Source of the DNA: JAVVVD01 sp036652795
Lineage (GTDB): Bacteria; Bacillota; Clostridia; Christensenellales; CAG-138
Length of the DNA stretch: 60,656 nt
Direction of reading: 5' to 3'
Assembly: GCA_036652795.1 (NCBI GenBank)
Contig: JAVVVD010000009.1
Span: 1-60,656 of the forward strand
Notes under the pieces: generated by a model
Seen by the model: the letters and a program-made list of their open reading frames with translations, nothing else
Told to the model about the DNA's origin: nothing
Database searches by the model: none
Program-made: the position numbers and the translations under genes
Part shown: positions 25,746 through 35,350 of the stretch, piece by piece
Layout: each line of letters opens with the position of its first letter
How positions within the stretch are numbered: position 1 is the first letter of the stretch

Positions 25746-26555
25746 ATGAGGATATTGAGCGAGGCTGATCGTACGGCCGTCATGGAATATATTTCACACG
25801 AGCCTGAGTACAATCTGTTCATAATAGGCGACATTGAGAACTTCGGCCTGGATGGCGACATCGTTCATGTTGCAGTCAACGAAACCGCCCACAGGTGGGA
25901 CAGCCTTGTTATGCACTATTTGGATTTTGTAATAGTATACAGTCCCTATGACGATTATGATGCCGAATCTGTGGCGCGCTATATTGATGAAGGCCACAAG
26001 CCGCGTGGTGTCAGCGGCAAGGGCAGTGTGATTAACCGGCTTGCACCATATCTTAGGCGTAAGGCGCAAATAAAATATATGACACGCTGCAATAGCGCTA
26101 AAGCATTATCGCTGGACATACCCGAAATTACGATACGCCGCGTTACCGCACAGGATGCGCGCAGCATAGTTGAGCTGTTTTGCAATATAAGCGAATTTAG
26201 CGACGACTACTCCGCTGACATTGAAAAAGCAGTTGAGGATGAGCAAATAAGCCTTTCCAAGGGCGGCGCAGGATTTGGCGCATTCTCTGGCAACACGCTT
26301 GTTGGCTTCGCCGGCACTGCCGCCGAAAACAGCCAGAGCGCCATGATTGTTGGCGTTGCCACACTACCGCAGTGGCGCGGGCGCGGCATTGCCTCCACCG
26401 TAGTATCCGACCTGTGCAATGATTGCTTTTCGCGCGGGATGCGCTTTTTATGTCTGTTTTACGATAATCCGGCGGCAGGCAGAATATACCACCGCATCGG
26501 ATTTAACGATATAGGCGAATACGCTATGCTCAGCTCTTGTGCCACAGCTCAATAA
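25746..26555 (+). CDS. GNAT family N-acetyltransferase
   Basis: The 269-residue protein has an N-terminal helper domain (about 1-125, NLFIIGDIENFG) and a C-terminal GNAT fold. The acetyl-CoA loop is visible as VATLPQWRGRGIAS (the Q/RxxGxG/A motif), followed by FYDNPAAGRIYHRIGF, the terminal GNAT strand. The arrangement resembles DUF4081-type two-domain acetyltransferases. Substrate unknown. The ATG at 25746 follows a GGGGGAA stretch; the longer frame from 25641 encodes an atypical hydrophobic leader with no ribosome-binding site. Confidence 0.85.
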   Translation: MRILSEADRTAVMEYISHEPEYNLFIIGDIENFGLDGDIVHVAVNETAHRWDSLVMHYLDFVIVYSPYDDYDAESVARYIDEGHKPRGVSGKGSVINRLAPYLRRKAQIKYMTRCNSAKALSLDIPEITIRRVTAQDARSIVELFCNISEFSDDYSADIEKAVEDEQISLSKGGAGFGAFSGNTLVGFAGTAAENSQSAMIVGVATLPQWRGRGIASTVVSDLCNDCFSRGMRFLCLFYDNPAAGRIYHRIGFNDIGEYAMLSSCATAQ

Positions 26556-26651
26556 TCCACCCTCGCCATTGCTAAAGGAACTCCCTATCATAGGTAATGT
26601 TGTGGCGCTTTGCAAAAGCTCAGCTTTAGCTTACGGCATATCATTGTGTCC

Positions 26652-27659
26652 CTAATTCGTCAGTTTTTTTGTATTATCTATAAGGCTCTCTTTATAAGGG
26701 CGTTCTTGCTCCCGCATGCGGGATATCACATCCCCAAGCGCCGGCATAGCCGGTATGCCGCCGCGGCGCTCCACACACAACGATGCCACTGCGTTTCCAA
26801 ATTCGGCAAAATCCGCCGCATCGTGTATTGATACATGCTCCAATTTTATGCCGCTTTGTAAAAAACTATATAAGAAGCCACCAAAAAACGCGTCGCCTGC
26901 GCCGGTGGTATCCACTACATTTGCTAAAAAGCCAGGTATGCGGCGTATTTGCGACCCAACTCGCACCAGCGCACCATTTGCGCCCAGTGTTACCGCCACA
27001 ATTGAAGCGCCTGCATTGCATAGCTTATTCGATGCAAGCTCAGGATCGCTTTCACCCGTCAGCAGCGCCGTTTCCTCGTCAGATAGTTTAATTATATCAG
27101 CTGTGGCTATCAGCGAGCGCATCCCTTGTGCTGCGTCTTGGCGGCTATGCCACAGGCTCGCGCGATAATTTGGATCATAGGTGATAATTGCGCCCGCCGC
27201 TTTCGCTATCTCTATCGCCCTGTATGTGGCTGTGCGCGCCGGTTCGTCCGTAAGTGAAAGCGAGCCTGTATGTAATATTCGTGTATTATGTAACACCTGC
27301 TTATCCAGCTCGCTCTCGCATATACACGCGTCCGCGCCCGGCTTGCGCGCAAACGAAAATTGCCGCTCACCGTTTTGTGCAAGCGCCACAAACGCCATCG
27401 TTGTAAACACGTCATCCGCCATCACCAGGCCGCGCATATCCACGCCCGCATCCTCCATCGCTTTTTTGAGGAAATACCCGTGCATATCGCTGCCAACCTT
27501 ACCTAAAAAAGCCGTACTCGCACCGCAGCGTGCCGCAGCTGCAAGCATATTTGTAACTGCGCCACCCGCGTTTTGCTCAAACAACCGCATACCGGATGCG
27601 CTTGACCCACACTCTGTAAAATCCACCAGTAGCTCGCCAATTGCGCTTATATCGTACAT
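26652..27659 (-). CDS. PfkB-family carbohydrate kinase (fructokinase/ribokinase type)
   Basis: The 335-residue protein shows both PfkB signatures: the N-terminal GGAVTNMLAAAARCGA and FLGKVGSDMHGYFL region, and the C-terminal VVDTTGAGDAFFGGF with the catalytic Asp. The N-terminal ELLVDF and SLSLTDEP segments fit fructokinase-like members. It phosphorylates a sugar hydroxyl with ATP. It lies 125 nt after the sugar-binding protein gene on the same strand but is separated from it by a terminator, so it may be expressed mainly by read-through. GAGGTG precedes the ATG at 27659. Confidence 0.9.
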   Translation of the reverse strand: MYDISAIGELLVDFTECGSSASGMRLFEQNAGGAVTNMLAAAARCGASTAFLGKVGSDMHGYFLKKAMEDAGVDMRGLVMADDVFTTMAFVALAQNGERQFSFARKPGADACICESELDKQVLHNTRILHTGSLSLTDEPARTATYRAIEIAKAAGAIITYDPNYRASLWHSRQDAAQGMRSLIATADIIKLSDEETALLTGESDPELASNKLCNAGASIVAVTLGANGALVRVGSQIRRIPGFLANVVDTTGAGDAFFGGFLYSFLQSGIKLEHVSIHDAADFAEFGNAVASLCVERRGGIPAMPALGDVISRMREQERPYKESLIDNTKKLTN

Positions 27660-27732
27660 ATTTTTCACCTCGTTACCCAAATCGCTTCATCCGATTTTCG
27701 AACTTTTAAAATAATACCGCTGTAATTATATC

Positions 27733-27764
27733 AAAAACGGGGCGCCCATAAAAGCGTCCCGTTT
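27733..27764 (-). terminator. Terminator after the sugar-binding protein gene
   Basis: On the minus strand AAACGGGACGC pairs with GCGCCCCGTTTTT (one mismatch, loop about 8 nt), ending in a T run. It lies 20 nt after the stop. Confidence 0.78.
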
Positions 27765-27783
27765 AATTTAATTACCTGTTAAA

Positions 27784-28917
27784 TCAATCGTAAACCAGCA
27801 ATGCAATCGCAGGATCATCAATGTTGGCGGCGGTATACCACTGGGCGCCTGTGTCGGTATCGGCAACGGCTTCGCCCTTAGCGGCCTTATAGGCAAGTTC
27901 AACAGCCTTGTAGCCGATCTGGAACGGATCCTGAGTTACAGAGCCTACGAACCAGCCATTGCGTACAGCAGCCTTTTGGGGTGCGCCGGCATCAAATCCA
28001 GCAACGATCAGGTCGGCATACTTAGCGCCATCGGCCAGATCAGAGCCATCGGAGGTGGCGGCCAGCAGGCCGTTGACAGAGCCCTCGTTTGAGCAGAACA
28101 CAGCCTTAAGGTTATCCATGTTCAGCAGCGCTTTGGCGGCATTGGTCACATCCACGATGTCCGGTGTAGAAGCAACCTGCGCCACGATTATGATCTTAGC
28201 GGGGCTGGCGGAAGGTTTATTGAACAGCTCGTGGCCCTCAACGGCAACAGCGCCCGGGGCAACGGTTTCGGCCTGGGCAACCATCTCATCGATGAAGCCA
28301 TAGGTGCGGCCTGTAACGGACTCGGATGTAGCATCCTGCGAAAGGACAGCTATACGGATGGGCTTGGCCTCGGTGCCTGTAGCCAGCATGTCTGTAAAGC
28401 CTTCCAGTTTCATGAATTCCTTAGCGGCCACAGCTGCGGCAGCCTTGTTGTTGGTTGATGCGGTAGCGCGGATAGCGCCTTCGGGTGCATTGGGAACGCC
28501 GGAGTCAAAGCCGATTACGGGGATACCGGCATCAACGCACTCCTTGAGCTGTTCCATCACAGCATCGGTGGAAAGAGCGGCAAGTGCCAATGCAGCAGGC
28601 TTTTTGGCCATTTCGGTCTTAAGCATATCAACCTGCTTATCGATATCCGCCTCTGAAGGTGGTCCGTTAAAGTAGATCTCTACGCCCAAATCCTCGGCAG
28701 CCTTTGCAGAACCGGCGGCAACCGCCTGCCAGAACTGGTGCTGGAAGCCCTTAGCGATTACAGGGATGTACATCTTCTCGGCAGGTGCTTCGGGTGATGT
28801 TGCGTCAGTCGTTGGTGTGTCCGTAGCTGGCTTATCAGTTGGCGTACCGGGCTGCTGGCAAGCAACCATTGCAAAAATCATGCACAGTGCCATCAGAATA
28901 GCAATGACTCTCTTCAT
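27784..28917 (-). CDS. Sugar ABC transporter substrate-binding lipoprotein
   Basis: The 377-residue protein starts MKRVIAILMALCMIF with a lipobox ending AMVAC, so Cys20 is the lipid anchor. A Thr/Pro/Asp-rich tether (21-47) precedes a periplasmic-binding fold of the ribose/galactose type I class: FWQAVAAGSAKAAEDLG, DIDKQVDMLKTEM, GIPVIGFDSGVP, LKAVFCSNEGSVNGLLAA and IVAGFDAGA. It delivers sugar to the permease and ATPase encoded upstream. Ligand is not determinable by eye; the adjacent fucose genes suggest a deoxyhexose or pentose. Confidence 0.94.
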   Translation of the reverse strand: MKRVIAILMALCMIFAMVACQQPGTPTDKPATDTPTTDATSPEAPAEKMYIPVIAKGFQHQFWQAVAAGSAKAAEDLGVEIYFNGPPSEADIDKQVDMLKTEMAKKPAALALAALSTDAVMEQLKECVDAGIPVIGFDSGVPNAPEGAIRATASTNNKAAAAVAAKEFMKLEGFTDMLATGTEAKPIRIAVLSQDATSESVTGRTYGFIDEMVAQAETVAPGAVAVEGHELFNKPSASPAKIIIVAQVASTPDIVDVTNAAKALLNMDNLKAVFCSNEGSVNGLLAATSDGSDLADGAKYADLIVAGFDAGAPQKAAVRNGWFVGSVTQDPFQIGYKAVELAYKAAKGEAVADTDTGAQWYTAANIDDPAIALLVYD

Positions 28918-28987
28918 AATAGGTTTTTCCTCCTGTTTTTTTATATTTAAGCGCAGATTCCTGCTCGCTTAAAGCTTTATTGATTAT

Positions 28988-29968
28988 TTAGCTTTTTTTA
29001 ACACGGTTGGCGGCCTTGTTGCGCTGGATATCCAGCAACACCGCGCCTATTACCACAAGGCCTGTGAAGAAGGTCTGCCACTGGGCTTGAAGGCCTATGG
29101 CCAGCAGACCGTTTTTAAGCACCGACATTATAAACACGCCTATAAGCGTACCGACCATCGTTCCTGAGCCGCCGCTCATTGATGTTCCGCCTATAACAAC
29201 GCCCGCTATGGCGTTTAACTCCTGACCGTTACCTGTGCCCGGTATTACGGTTGTGTATGTTGCCGCATAGAATATCCCCGAAAAGCCGGCAAAAAGTCCG
29301 CACACCATATATACCAACATTTTCCATTTATCAACGTTTACGCCCGAAAGTCGCGTAGCTTCTTCATTTGATCCTATTGCAAACGTATAGCGGCCAAAGC
29401 GCGTCTTATTCAACAGGAACGCGGCAATTAGAAACACCACCAGCAGATAGATTGCACCCACCGGAAAATTGCCCGAACGGAAGAAAACATCCTTAAACCA
29501 CGCATTCTCTGTGCCGATTGTTGGATAGCGCTGCGTTTGCACCTTGGTAACTATTGCACCAAGTCCCTGTGAAACCAACATGGTGCCAAGCGTTGCAATG
29601 AATGGCGGCAGCTTTAGCTTGGCTATCATAAAGCCATTTGCCAATCCGAATATCATTCCTACAATAGGGATCATCAGCAGCGCAAGCCACAGCGGCAGTC
29701 CCCATGAGCTAAATGCCACACCGCCTATAAGCGCCGAACACATCATCACCGTGCCTATCGAAAGATCAATGCCGCCTGTGATTATTACAAATGTAACGCC
29801 AAATGCCATAAAGCCTATAAAATATGAGGACTCAAGTATGGTCTTGAGCGCGTCCAGCGAGAAAAAGTTTTTGCCAAACACGGCAAAGAACACGTAGATG
29901 ATCACCAGAGCCACTGGAGCCAGCAGCTTCTGCATATCAAATTTCTTTCTTTCGACGTTATGTTCCAT
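28988..29968 (-). CDS. Sugar ABC transporter permease (RbsC type)
   Basis: The 326-residue protein has 8-10 transmembrane helices and the BPD_transp_2 signature of ribose-type permeases: GGIDLSIGTVMM in the first half, FIATLGTMLVSQGLG, and AIAGVVIGGTSMSGGSGTM near the end (EAA-like coupling region). It lies 15 nt after the ATPase stop. It forms the membrane pore, probably as a homodimer. Confidence 0.95.
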   Translation of the reverse strand: MEHNVERKKFDMQKLLAPVALVIIYVFFAVFGKNFFSLDALKTILESSYFIGFMAFGVTFVIITGGIDLSIGTVMMCSALIGGVAFSSWGLPLWLALLMIPIVGMIFGLANGFMIAKLKLPPFIATLGTMLVSQGLGAIVTKVQTQRYPTIGTENAWFKDVFFRSGNFPVGAIYLLVVFLIAAFLLNKTRFGRYTFAIGSNEEATRLSGVNVDKWKMLVYMVCGLFAGFSGIFYAATYTTVIPGTGNGQELNAIAGVVIGGTSMSGGSGTMVGTLIGVFIMSVLKNGLLAIGLQAQWQTFFTGLVVIGAVLLDIQRNKAANRVKKS

Positions 29969-29983
29969 TTTTTCCTACCTCGC

Positions 29984-31477
29984 TTATCCTCTATATGTTG
30001 CGTAAGTCATAATTTTTTCCTGAGTAGCCTCTGCAATATCCAGTTCGCTCGTTTTTTTGCCCTCGCACATAACCACGATCCTATCACTCATGCGCAAAAG
30101 CTCGGGCAGCTCGGATGAGATCATTATTATCGACTTGCCATCTGCGGCAAGCTGATTCATAAGCTTATATATCTCGCTCTTAGCGCCCACATCTATGCCG
30201 CGGGTGGGTTCGTCAAATATGAGTATATCGCAATTGCGCAGCAGCCACTTGGCGATAACCACCTTTTGCTGGTTGCCGCCCGAAAGCGTACGCATCAGCG
30301 CATCCACAGTGGGTGTTTTTATGTTTATCTTGTTTACGTAGTTGCCCGCCACGTTGCGCAATTTTTCGTCGTCTACCGTTATTTTACCGCTAAGTGTATC
30401 CAAGCACGGCAGCGCCACATTATCCGATACCGAAAGGCCAAGGCACAAGCCAAACTGCTTGCGATCCTCTGAAAGATAGCCTATCCCGGCAGAAACCGCA
30501 TCAATCGGGTTGCGGATATCTACTAGCTTGCCGTTGATACGCACCTCGCCGGCGTCTCTCTTGTCTGCGCCGAATATCAGGCGCATCGCTTCTGTGCGCC
30601 CCGCGCCCATAAGGCCCGCAAAGCCTAATATTTCGCCTTTTTTGAGATTAAATGAAACATCGTCAACATCCAGTGATTTGAGGTTTTTGACCTCCATAAC
30701 AACCGGCGCATCCGGAGGTACATTCGAATATGATTTTGGTTCTTCGTATATCACACGGCCCACCATCATATTGATTATTTCATCCAGTGAAATTTCGCTG
30801 GTATTGGCCGTACCAACATACTGTCCATCGCGCATCACCGTGATACGATCCGATATCTGCTTAAGCTCGTCCATGCGGTGCGATATGTATATTATTCCCA
30901 CCCCAGTGGTCTTAAGCTCGCGTATGAAGCGAAACAAGTCCTCTATTTCGGCTGTGGTAAGCGCGGCGGATGGTTCATCCATAACCAATATGCGTGTATT
31001 TCTATATGATAGCGCCTTGGCGATTTCCACCATCTGCTGTTTGGCTACGCTCAGCGTCTTCACCAGCACGTGCGGCAATATGTCGATATTATGTGATGAA
31101 AGCAGTTCTTGCGCCATGCGGCTCTGCTCCTTTTTATCCAGCAGTATACCGCGCATAGGCTCGCGCCCTATATATATGTTCTCAGCCACACTCAGATCTC
31201 GCATCAGGTTTAGCTCCTGATGGATTATGCTTATCCCCGCCTGCTGAGCTTCCTTTGGAGAAATGATCTCAGTCTGTTTACCATACAGCTCGATCGTGCC
31301 GGCATCCTTTTGATATATCCCTGTCAGTATCTTCATCAGTGTGGATTTGCCCGCGCCATTTTCACCAACCAAAGCATGCACTTCACCGGCGCGCAAATCA
31401 AAGGATACGTTATCCAACGCATGAACTCCCGGAAAGTACTTTTGAATCCCTTTCATACTCAGTATGGTTTCGGTCAC
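29984..31477 (-). CDS. Sugar ABC transporter ATP-binding protein (RbsA/MglA type)
   Basis: The 497-residue protein has two tandem ABC domains. Domain 1 has Walker A GENGAGKSTLMK, LSVAKQQMVEIAKAL and Walker B ILVMDEPSAALT. Domain 2 has the degenerate GLMGAGRTEAMRLI seen in monosaccharide importers, then LSGGNQQKVVIAKWLL and ILIFDEPTRGIDVG. It is the first gene of the importer operon; its promoter and operator lie about 150-200 nt upstream. Confidence 0.96.
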   Translation of the reverse strand: MTETILSMKGIQKYFPGVHALDNVSFDLRAGEVHALVGENGAGKSTLMKILTGIYQKDAGTIELYGKQTEIISPKEAQQAGISIIHQELNLMRDLSVAENIYIGREPMRGILLDKKEQSRMAQELLSSHNIDILPHVLVKTLSVAKQQMVEIAKALSYRNTRILVMDEPSAALTTAEIEDLFRFIRELKTTGVGIIYISHRMDELKQISDRITVMRDGQYVGTANTSEISLDEIINMMVGRVIYEEPKSYSNVPPDAPVVMEVKNLKSLDVDDVSFNLKKGEILGFAGLMGAGRTEAMRLIFGADKRDAGEVRINGKLVDIRNPIDAVSAGIGYLSEDRKQFGLCLGLSVSDNVALPCLDTLSGKITVDDEKLRNVAGNYVNKINIKTPTVDALMRTLSGGNQQKVVIAKWLLRNCDILIFDEPTRGIDVGAKSEIYKLMNQLAADGKSIIMISSELPELLRMSDRIVVMCEGKKTSELDIAEATQEKIMTYATYRG

Positions 31478-31626
31478 AAAATCACCTCATTATCCATCCG
31501 TTATCGTCAAAGTGTGCTCATATGCTAACTTATACTTAAAATTGTTAATTATTGTATTAATATAGTGCGACCGCCGCGTATAGAATAATTGCTGCTTATT
31601 GGTAAATGCTTTGATTTTTATATGCA

Positions 31627-31638
31627 CGTAACGTTTCG
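31627..31638. promoter_or_regulatory. Putative LacI-family operator for the ABC importer operon
   Basis: CGTAACGTTTCG matches its own reverse complement at 10 of 12 positions and lies just after the -10 of the minus-strand promoter, at about +2 to +13. It shares the 11-mer AACGTTTCGTT with the second site near lacI. The consensus CGAAACGTTTCG has the central CG typical of LacI-family operators. Confidence 0.65.
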
Positions 31639-31646
31639 TTTTATGA

Positions 31647-31675
31647 ATTGTATCATAGGGTATTTTGTAAGTCAA
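31647..31675 (-). promoter_or_regulatory. Promoter of the sugar ABC importer operon
   Basis: On the minus strand, TTGACT at 31675-31670, a 17-nt spacer and TACAAT at 31652-31647. Confidence 0.78.
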
Positions 31676-31783
31676 CAACATTTTTGCTCGTTGATGCATC
31701 TATTTGTGCTTAAACTTGTGCAAATAAGTCATATATTCCTGATTTTGCAGCCGAAAATCATATATTCCATGTCTTCTCACCGC

Positions 31784-31813
31784 TTGACACGCCTATATTT
31801 AGGGTGGTAGAAT
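31784..31813 (+). promoter_or_regulatory. Promoter of lacI and the fucose gene operon
   Basis: Consensus TTGACA at 31784-31789, an 18-nt spacer and TAGAAT at 31808-31813. The regulator ATG is at 31900. Confidence 0.75.
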
Positions 31814-31822
31814 GAAACAAAG

Positions 31823-31834
31823 CTAAACGTTTCG
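31823..31834. promoter_or_regulatory. Putative LacI-family operator for the lacI-fuc operon
   Basis: CTAAACGTTTCG is a 10-of-12 palindrome located at about +3 to +14 of the plus-strand promoter. It is about 196 bp from its partner near the ABC promoter and in the equivalent position relative to its own promoter. This predicts autoregulation and coordinated repression, possibly with looping. Confidence 0.65.
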
Positions 31835-31899
31835 TTCACTTGGCACATTTTAGTATATTATGCTATCATTAAGAATAAAACATGATTCAGGAGTAATAG

Positions 31900-32976
31900 A
31901 TGTCTACTATTAAAGACGTGGCAAAATATACGGGGCTTTCAATGGCCACAATATCAAAATATCTAAATGGCGGCAACGTTCTTGAGAAGAATCGCGCCGG
32001 CATAAGCGAGGCTATTAACCTGCTTGGATATCACGTTAATCGTAATGCGCGCAGCCTTAAAACCAACCGCACAATGACCGTTGGCGTTGTAATGCCAACA
32101 CTTTCCATACCGTTTTTCGGCAGTGTGCTTTCCGGACTTGATAAGTGCCTAAGCGCGCAGGGTTATACCACGTTTGCTTGCAGCTACGATTTCGACAAAG
32201 GCATCGAGCTAAACAAGCTTAGGCTGCTTTCAAACAACAATGTAGACGGCATAGTGCTTGCGCCCGAATCCCTTACACCTGCCGATCTTGAAGGAATACG
32301 CCATGCGCAGGGCAAGGACTGCCCTATAATACTGGTGGACCGCACGATACCCGAATTTCTGTGTGACAGCGTTGTTATAGACAATCTCAACGCCACCTAC
32401 GGCGCTGTGGAGCAGCTTATCATAGCAGGTCACAAGCGCATAGGCATAATCGTTGGTCCGCTGCATATTTCTACCGCTTATGAGCGAATGATAGGGTATC
32501 TACGTGTTCAGGCGGACTATGGCATGGCCACCGATGAAACGCAGATTAAGGTTGGCAACGGCAGCGCCGACACAGAGCTTATAAAGGTTGGCAATTATGA
32601 TTTTGAATCCGGCCACCGCCTTTTTAACCTGTTTATGGATATGCCAAATCCCCCCACCGCGTTGTGCGTAACCAATTATGATATGACGCTTGGGGCGATA
32701 ACAGCCGCCCACGAGCGCGGCATAGCGCTTGGCGACGACATGGGCTTTGTGGGCTTCGATGCGGTGGATATGTGCCGCATAATATCGCCTCCCCTCGCCG
32801 TGATGGAACAGCCGGCGGAGCTTATGGGGCTTCGCGCCGGCGAGCTTCTGCTTAGGCGCATGTCCGGGGATGCCGAGGGCTTTCCGCATCTGCTGCGCCT
32901 TAAATCTATCCTTCACACACCCATCGCAGATACTGCCAAACATGACCTCTACGCACCGCAGAGTGCGATGATATAA
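31900..32976 (+). CDS. LacI family transcriptional regulator
   Basis: The 358-residue protein has an N-terminal helix-turn-helix (TIKDVAKYTGLSMATISKYL) and hinge region, then a periplasmic-binding-like effector domain (about 62-340; VGVVMPTLSIPFFGSVLSGL, DGIVLAPESL, PTALCVTNYDMTLGAI, GFVGFDAVD). It lies between the importer operon and the fucose isomerase operon and is the obvious regulator of both through the two matching operators. AGGAG precedes the ATG. Confidence 0.94.
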   Translation: MSTIKDVAKYTGLSMATISKYLNGGNVLEKNRAGISEAINLLGYHVNRNARSLKTNRTMTVGVVMPTLSIPFFGSVLSGLDKCLSAQGYTTFACSYDFDKGIELNKLRLLSNNNVDGIVLAPESLTPADLEGIRHAQGKDCPIILVDRTIPEFLCDSVVIDNLNATYGAVEQLIIAGHKRIGIIVGPLHISTAYERMIGYLRVQADYGMATDETQIKVGNGSADTELIKVGNYDFESGHRLFNLFMDMPNPPTALCVTNYDMTLGAITAAHERGIALGDDMGFVGFDAVDMCRIISPPLAVMEQPAELMGLRAGELLLRRMSGDAEGFPHLLRLKSILHTPIADTAKHDLYAPQSAMI

Positions 32977-33025
32977 CGCTTCCGCATTGCACGCAACATT
33001 TCAGTTTAATAAGGAGGATAATCGT

Positions 33026-34813
33026 ATGAACAGATATCACACCGCCCTTCCCAAGATAGGCATACGCCCCACCATAGATGGACGCCGTAACGGTGTGCGC
33101 GAGGGACTTGAGGCACAAACCATGAACATGGCTAAAGCCGCCGCAAAGCTTATCACCGATAATCTGAAGTATCCAAACGGCGAACCCGTTGAGGTTGTGA
33201 TCGCGGATACTACGATAGGCGGGGTTGCCGAGGCGGCGATGTGCCAGCAAAAGTTTGAGCGTGATGGCGTTGGCGTAACGCTTACAGTATCTCCCTGCTG
33301 GTGCTACGGCACAGAGACAATGGATTTCGATCCACATACAATAAAGGCCGTGTGGGGCTTTAACGGCACCGAACGCCCGGGTGCTGTGTATCTTGCTGCG
33401 GTACTCGCCGCTCATGCCCAAAATGGTCTGCCTGCATTTGGCATATATGGCCACGATGTGCAGGATGCTTCTGATACTGAAATACCAGCTGATGTGCGCG
33501 AAAAAATACTTCGCTTTGCCAAATCCGGCATAGCCGCCAAATGTATGCGCGCAAACAGTTATTTGCAGATAGGCTCAATGTGCATGGGCATAGCGGGTTC
33601 GATATTAAATCAGGCTATGCTTCAGGAATATTTCGGAATGCGTTCAGAATCCGTGGATGAGAGTGAAATACTTCGCCGGATAGACCTTGGGATATACGAT
33701 CATCAAGAATTCGCCCGTGCCATCGAGTGGGTTCGCAAGCACTGCAATGAGGGCTTTGATAAAAACCCGCCTAGCATGGCATTTTCACGTGAGCGCAAGG
33801 ATGAGCAATGGGAATTTGTCGTAAAGTGCATGTTGATCGTGCGCGACCTGATGGTTGGCAATCCCATGCTTGCCAAGCTTGGCTTTGTTGAGGAAAGCTG
33901 CGGCCATAATGCAATAGTCGCCGGCATACAGGGTCAGCGCCAATGGACCGACTACAAGCCCAACTTTGACTTTCTCGAAGCAATGCTAAACAGTCAGTTC
34001 GACTGGAACGGTCTACGTGAGGCATTCGTAATAGGCACTGAAAACGATACTTTAAACGCCATGACGATGCTTTTTGAGCACCTGCTCTCCGACCGACCCG
34101 GCATTTTCGCTGATGTGCGCACGTATTGGAGTCCGGATGCAGCCAAACGCGTTACAGGCAAAGCGCTAACAGGCTATGCCGAAAACGGCATAATCCATCT
34201 GCTTAACTCAGGCGCGGCCTCGCTGGATGGAACCGGTGCGGCATCTGATAAAAACGGTGCGCCCATGATAAAGCCCTTCTACGACATGACCGGCGCCGAT
34301 TCGGATGCCTGCCTGAGCGCCACCGACTGGTGTGCGGCGGATCAGTTCTATTTCCGTGGCGGCGGATTCTCATCGCACTATAAAAATGGCACGCGCGGCG
34401 GTATGCCTATAACTATGGCGCGCCTTAACGTAGTAAAGGGGCTTGGTCCCGTGCTTCAGCTTGCCGAGGGTTATTCCTGTGAGCTTGACCCCGCTATGCA
34501 TAAAATGCTGGATGCGCGAACAGATCCCACATGGCCCACCACATGGTTTGCTCCGCGCCTTACAGGAAGCGGCGCGTTCAAGGATGTTTACAGCGTAATG
34601 GCCAACTGGGGTGCGAACCATGGCGCTTTCTGCTATGGACATATTGGTGCAGAGCTTATCACGATGGCCGCCATGCTGCGTATACCCGTATGTATGCACA
34701 ACGTACCTGACGATAAGATATTCCGCCCCGCCGCATGGTCGGCATTCGGCACGCAGGACTCCGAGTCAGCCGATTACCGTGCCTGCGCCGCTTTCGGCCC
34801 GCTATATAAATAA
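33026..34813 (+). CDS. fucI: L-fucose isomerase
   Basis: The 595-residue protein matches FucI in length and sequence throughout (PKIGIRPTIDGRRNGVREGLE at the start, SYLQIGSMCMGIAGSI, WGANHGAFCYGHIGA near the end). FucI converts L-fucose to L-fuculose with Mn2+ and also accepts D-arabinose and some related aldoses. AAGGAGG is 8 nt before the ATG at 33026; the upstream in-frame start at 32987 has no ribosome-binding site. It is the first catabolic gene after the regulator. A hairpin lies between it and fucU. Confidence 0.94.
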   Translation: MNRYHTALPKIGIRPTIDGRRNGVREGLEAQTMNMAKAAAKLITDNLKYPNGEPVEVVIADTTIGGVAEAAMCQQKFERDGVGVTLTVSPCWCYGTETMDFDPHTIKAVWGFNGTERPGAVYLAAVLAAHAQNGLPAFGIYGHDVQDASDTEIPADVREKILRFAKSGIAAKCMRANSYLQIGSMCMGIAGSILNQAMLQEYFGMRSESVDESEILRRIDLGIYDHQEFARAIEWVRKHCNEGFDKNPPSMAFSRERKDEQWEFVVKCMLIVRDLMVGNPMLAKLGFVEESCGHNAIVAGIQGQRQWTDYKPNFDFLEAMLNSQFDWNGLREAFVIGTENDTLNAMTMLFEHLLSDRPGIFADVRTYWSPDAAKRVTGKALTGYAENGIIHLLNSGAASLDGTGAASDKNGAPMIKPFYDMTGADSDACLSATDWCAADQFYFRGGGFSSHYKNGTRGGMPITMARLNVVKGLGPVLQLAEGYSCELDPAMHKMLDARTDPTWPTTWFAPRLTGSGAFKDVYSVMANWGANHGAFCYGHIGAELITMAAMLRIPVCMHNVPDDKIFRPAAWSAFGTQDSESADYRACAAFGPLYK

Positions 34814-34831
34814 TACAACTCCATAGCATTA

Positions 34832-34869
34832 CAAAGCCCGTTTATCCGCCGGATGCAAAACGGGCTTTG
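34832..34869 (+). terminator. Intercistronic hairpin between fucI and fucU
   Basis: A 12-bp stem (CAAAGCCCGTTT with AAACGGGCTTTG) has only a weak T stretch after it. It may be a partial terminator or an mRNA stabiliser that raises fucI relative to the genes downstream. Confidence 0.6.
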
Positions 34870-34903
34870 TTGAACCGCCATATAACTCAAGGAGGTAATT
34901 CAT

Positions 34904-35350
34904 ATGCTTAAAAACATACCCGCCATATTATCGCCCGAGCTGCTGAGTGTGCTTTGCGAGATGGGGCACGGCGACACTATAGTACTTGGCGATGGTAACT
35001 TCCCCGGCCGCACAATGGCCGCCGCAAATGGCGCGCGCCTTATCCGCGCAGACGGCCACGGCGTACCCGCGCTGTTGGACGCAATTCTAACACTTATTCC
35101 GCTGGATGCATATGTAGACACGCCCGTTATGCTTATGAACACCGACGTTAAGGATAAAGGCATGGTTATCCCAATATTCGATGAATACAGGCAGATAATT
35201 ATGCGGCATGATCCGCGCGGCAATGCTGCAATAGGCTTTTATGAGCGCTTTGAATTCTACGAACATGCTAAATGCACCTGCTGCGTAGTGCAAACCGGTG
35301 AAACCGCCATATATGCCAACGTTATACTGCAAAAGGGTGTTATCATATGA
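34904..35350 (+). CDS. fucU: L-fucose mutarotase (RbsD/FucU family)
   Basis: The 148-residue protein has the RbsD/FucU fold markers LCEMGHGDTIVLGDGNFPG near the N-terminus and ERFEFYEHAK plus ETAIYANVILQKGVI at the end. It interconverts alpha and beta anomers of fucose (RbsD members act on ribose). AAGGAGG lies 8 nt upstream. Its stop overlaps the kinase start by 4 nt. Confidence 0.93.
   Translation: MLKNIPAILSPELLSVLCEMGHGDTIVLGDGNFPGRTMAAANGARLIRADGHGVPALLDAILTLIPLDAYVDTPVMLMNTDVKDKGMVIPIFDEYRQIIMRHDPRGNAAIGFYERFEFYEHAKCTCCVVQTGETAIYANVILQKGVII

Noticed and set aside
26652..27659. 1-phosphofructokinase or tagatose-6-phosphate kinase assignment for the PfkB protein
   Set aside because: The PfkB motifs do not fix the substrate and the N-terminal pattern fits fructokinase-like members better.
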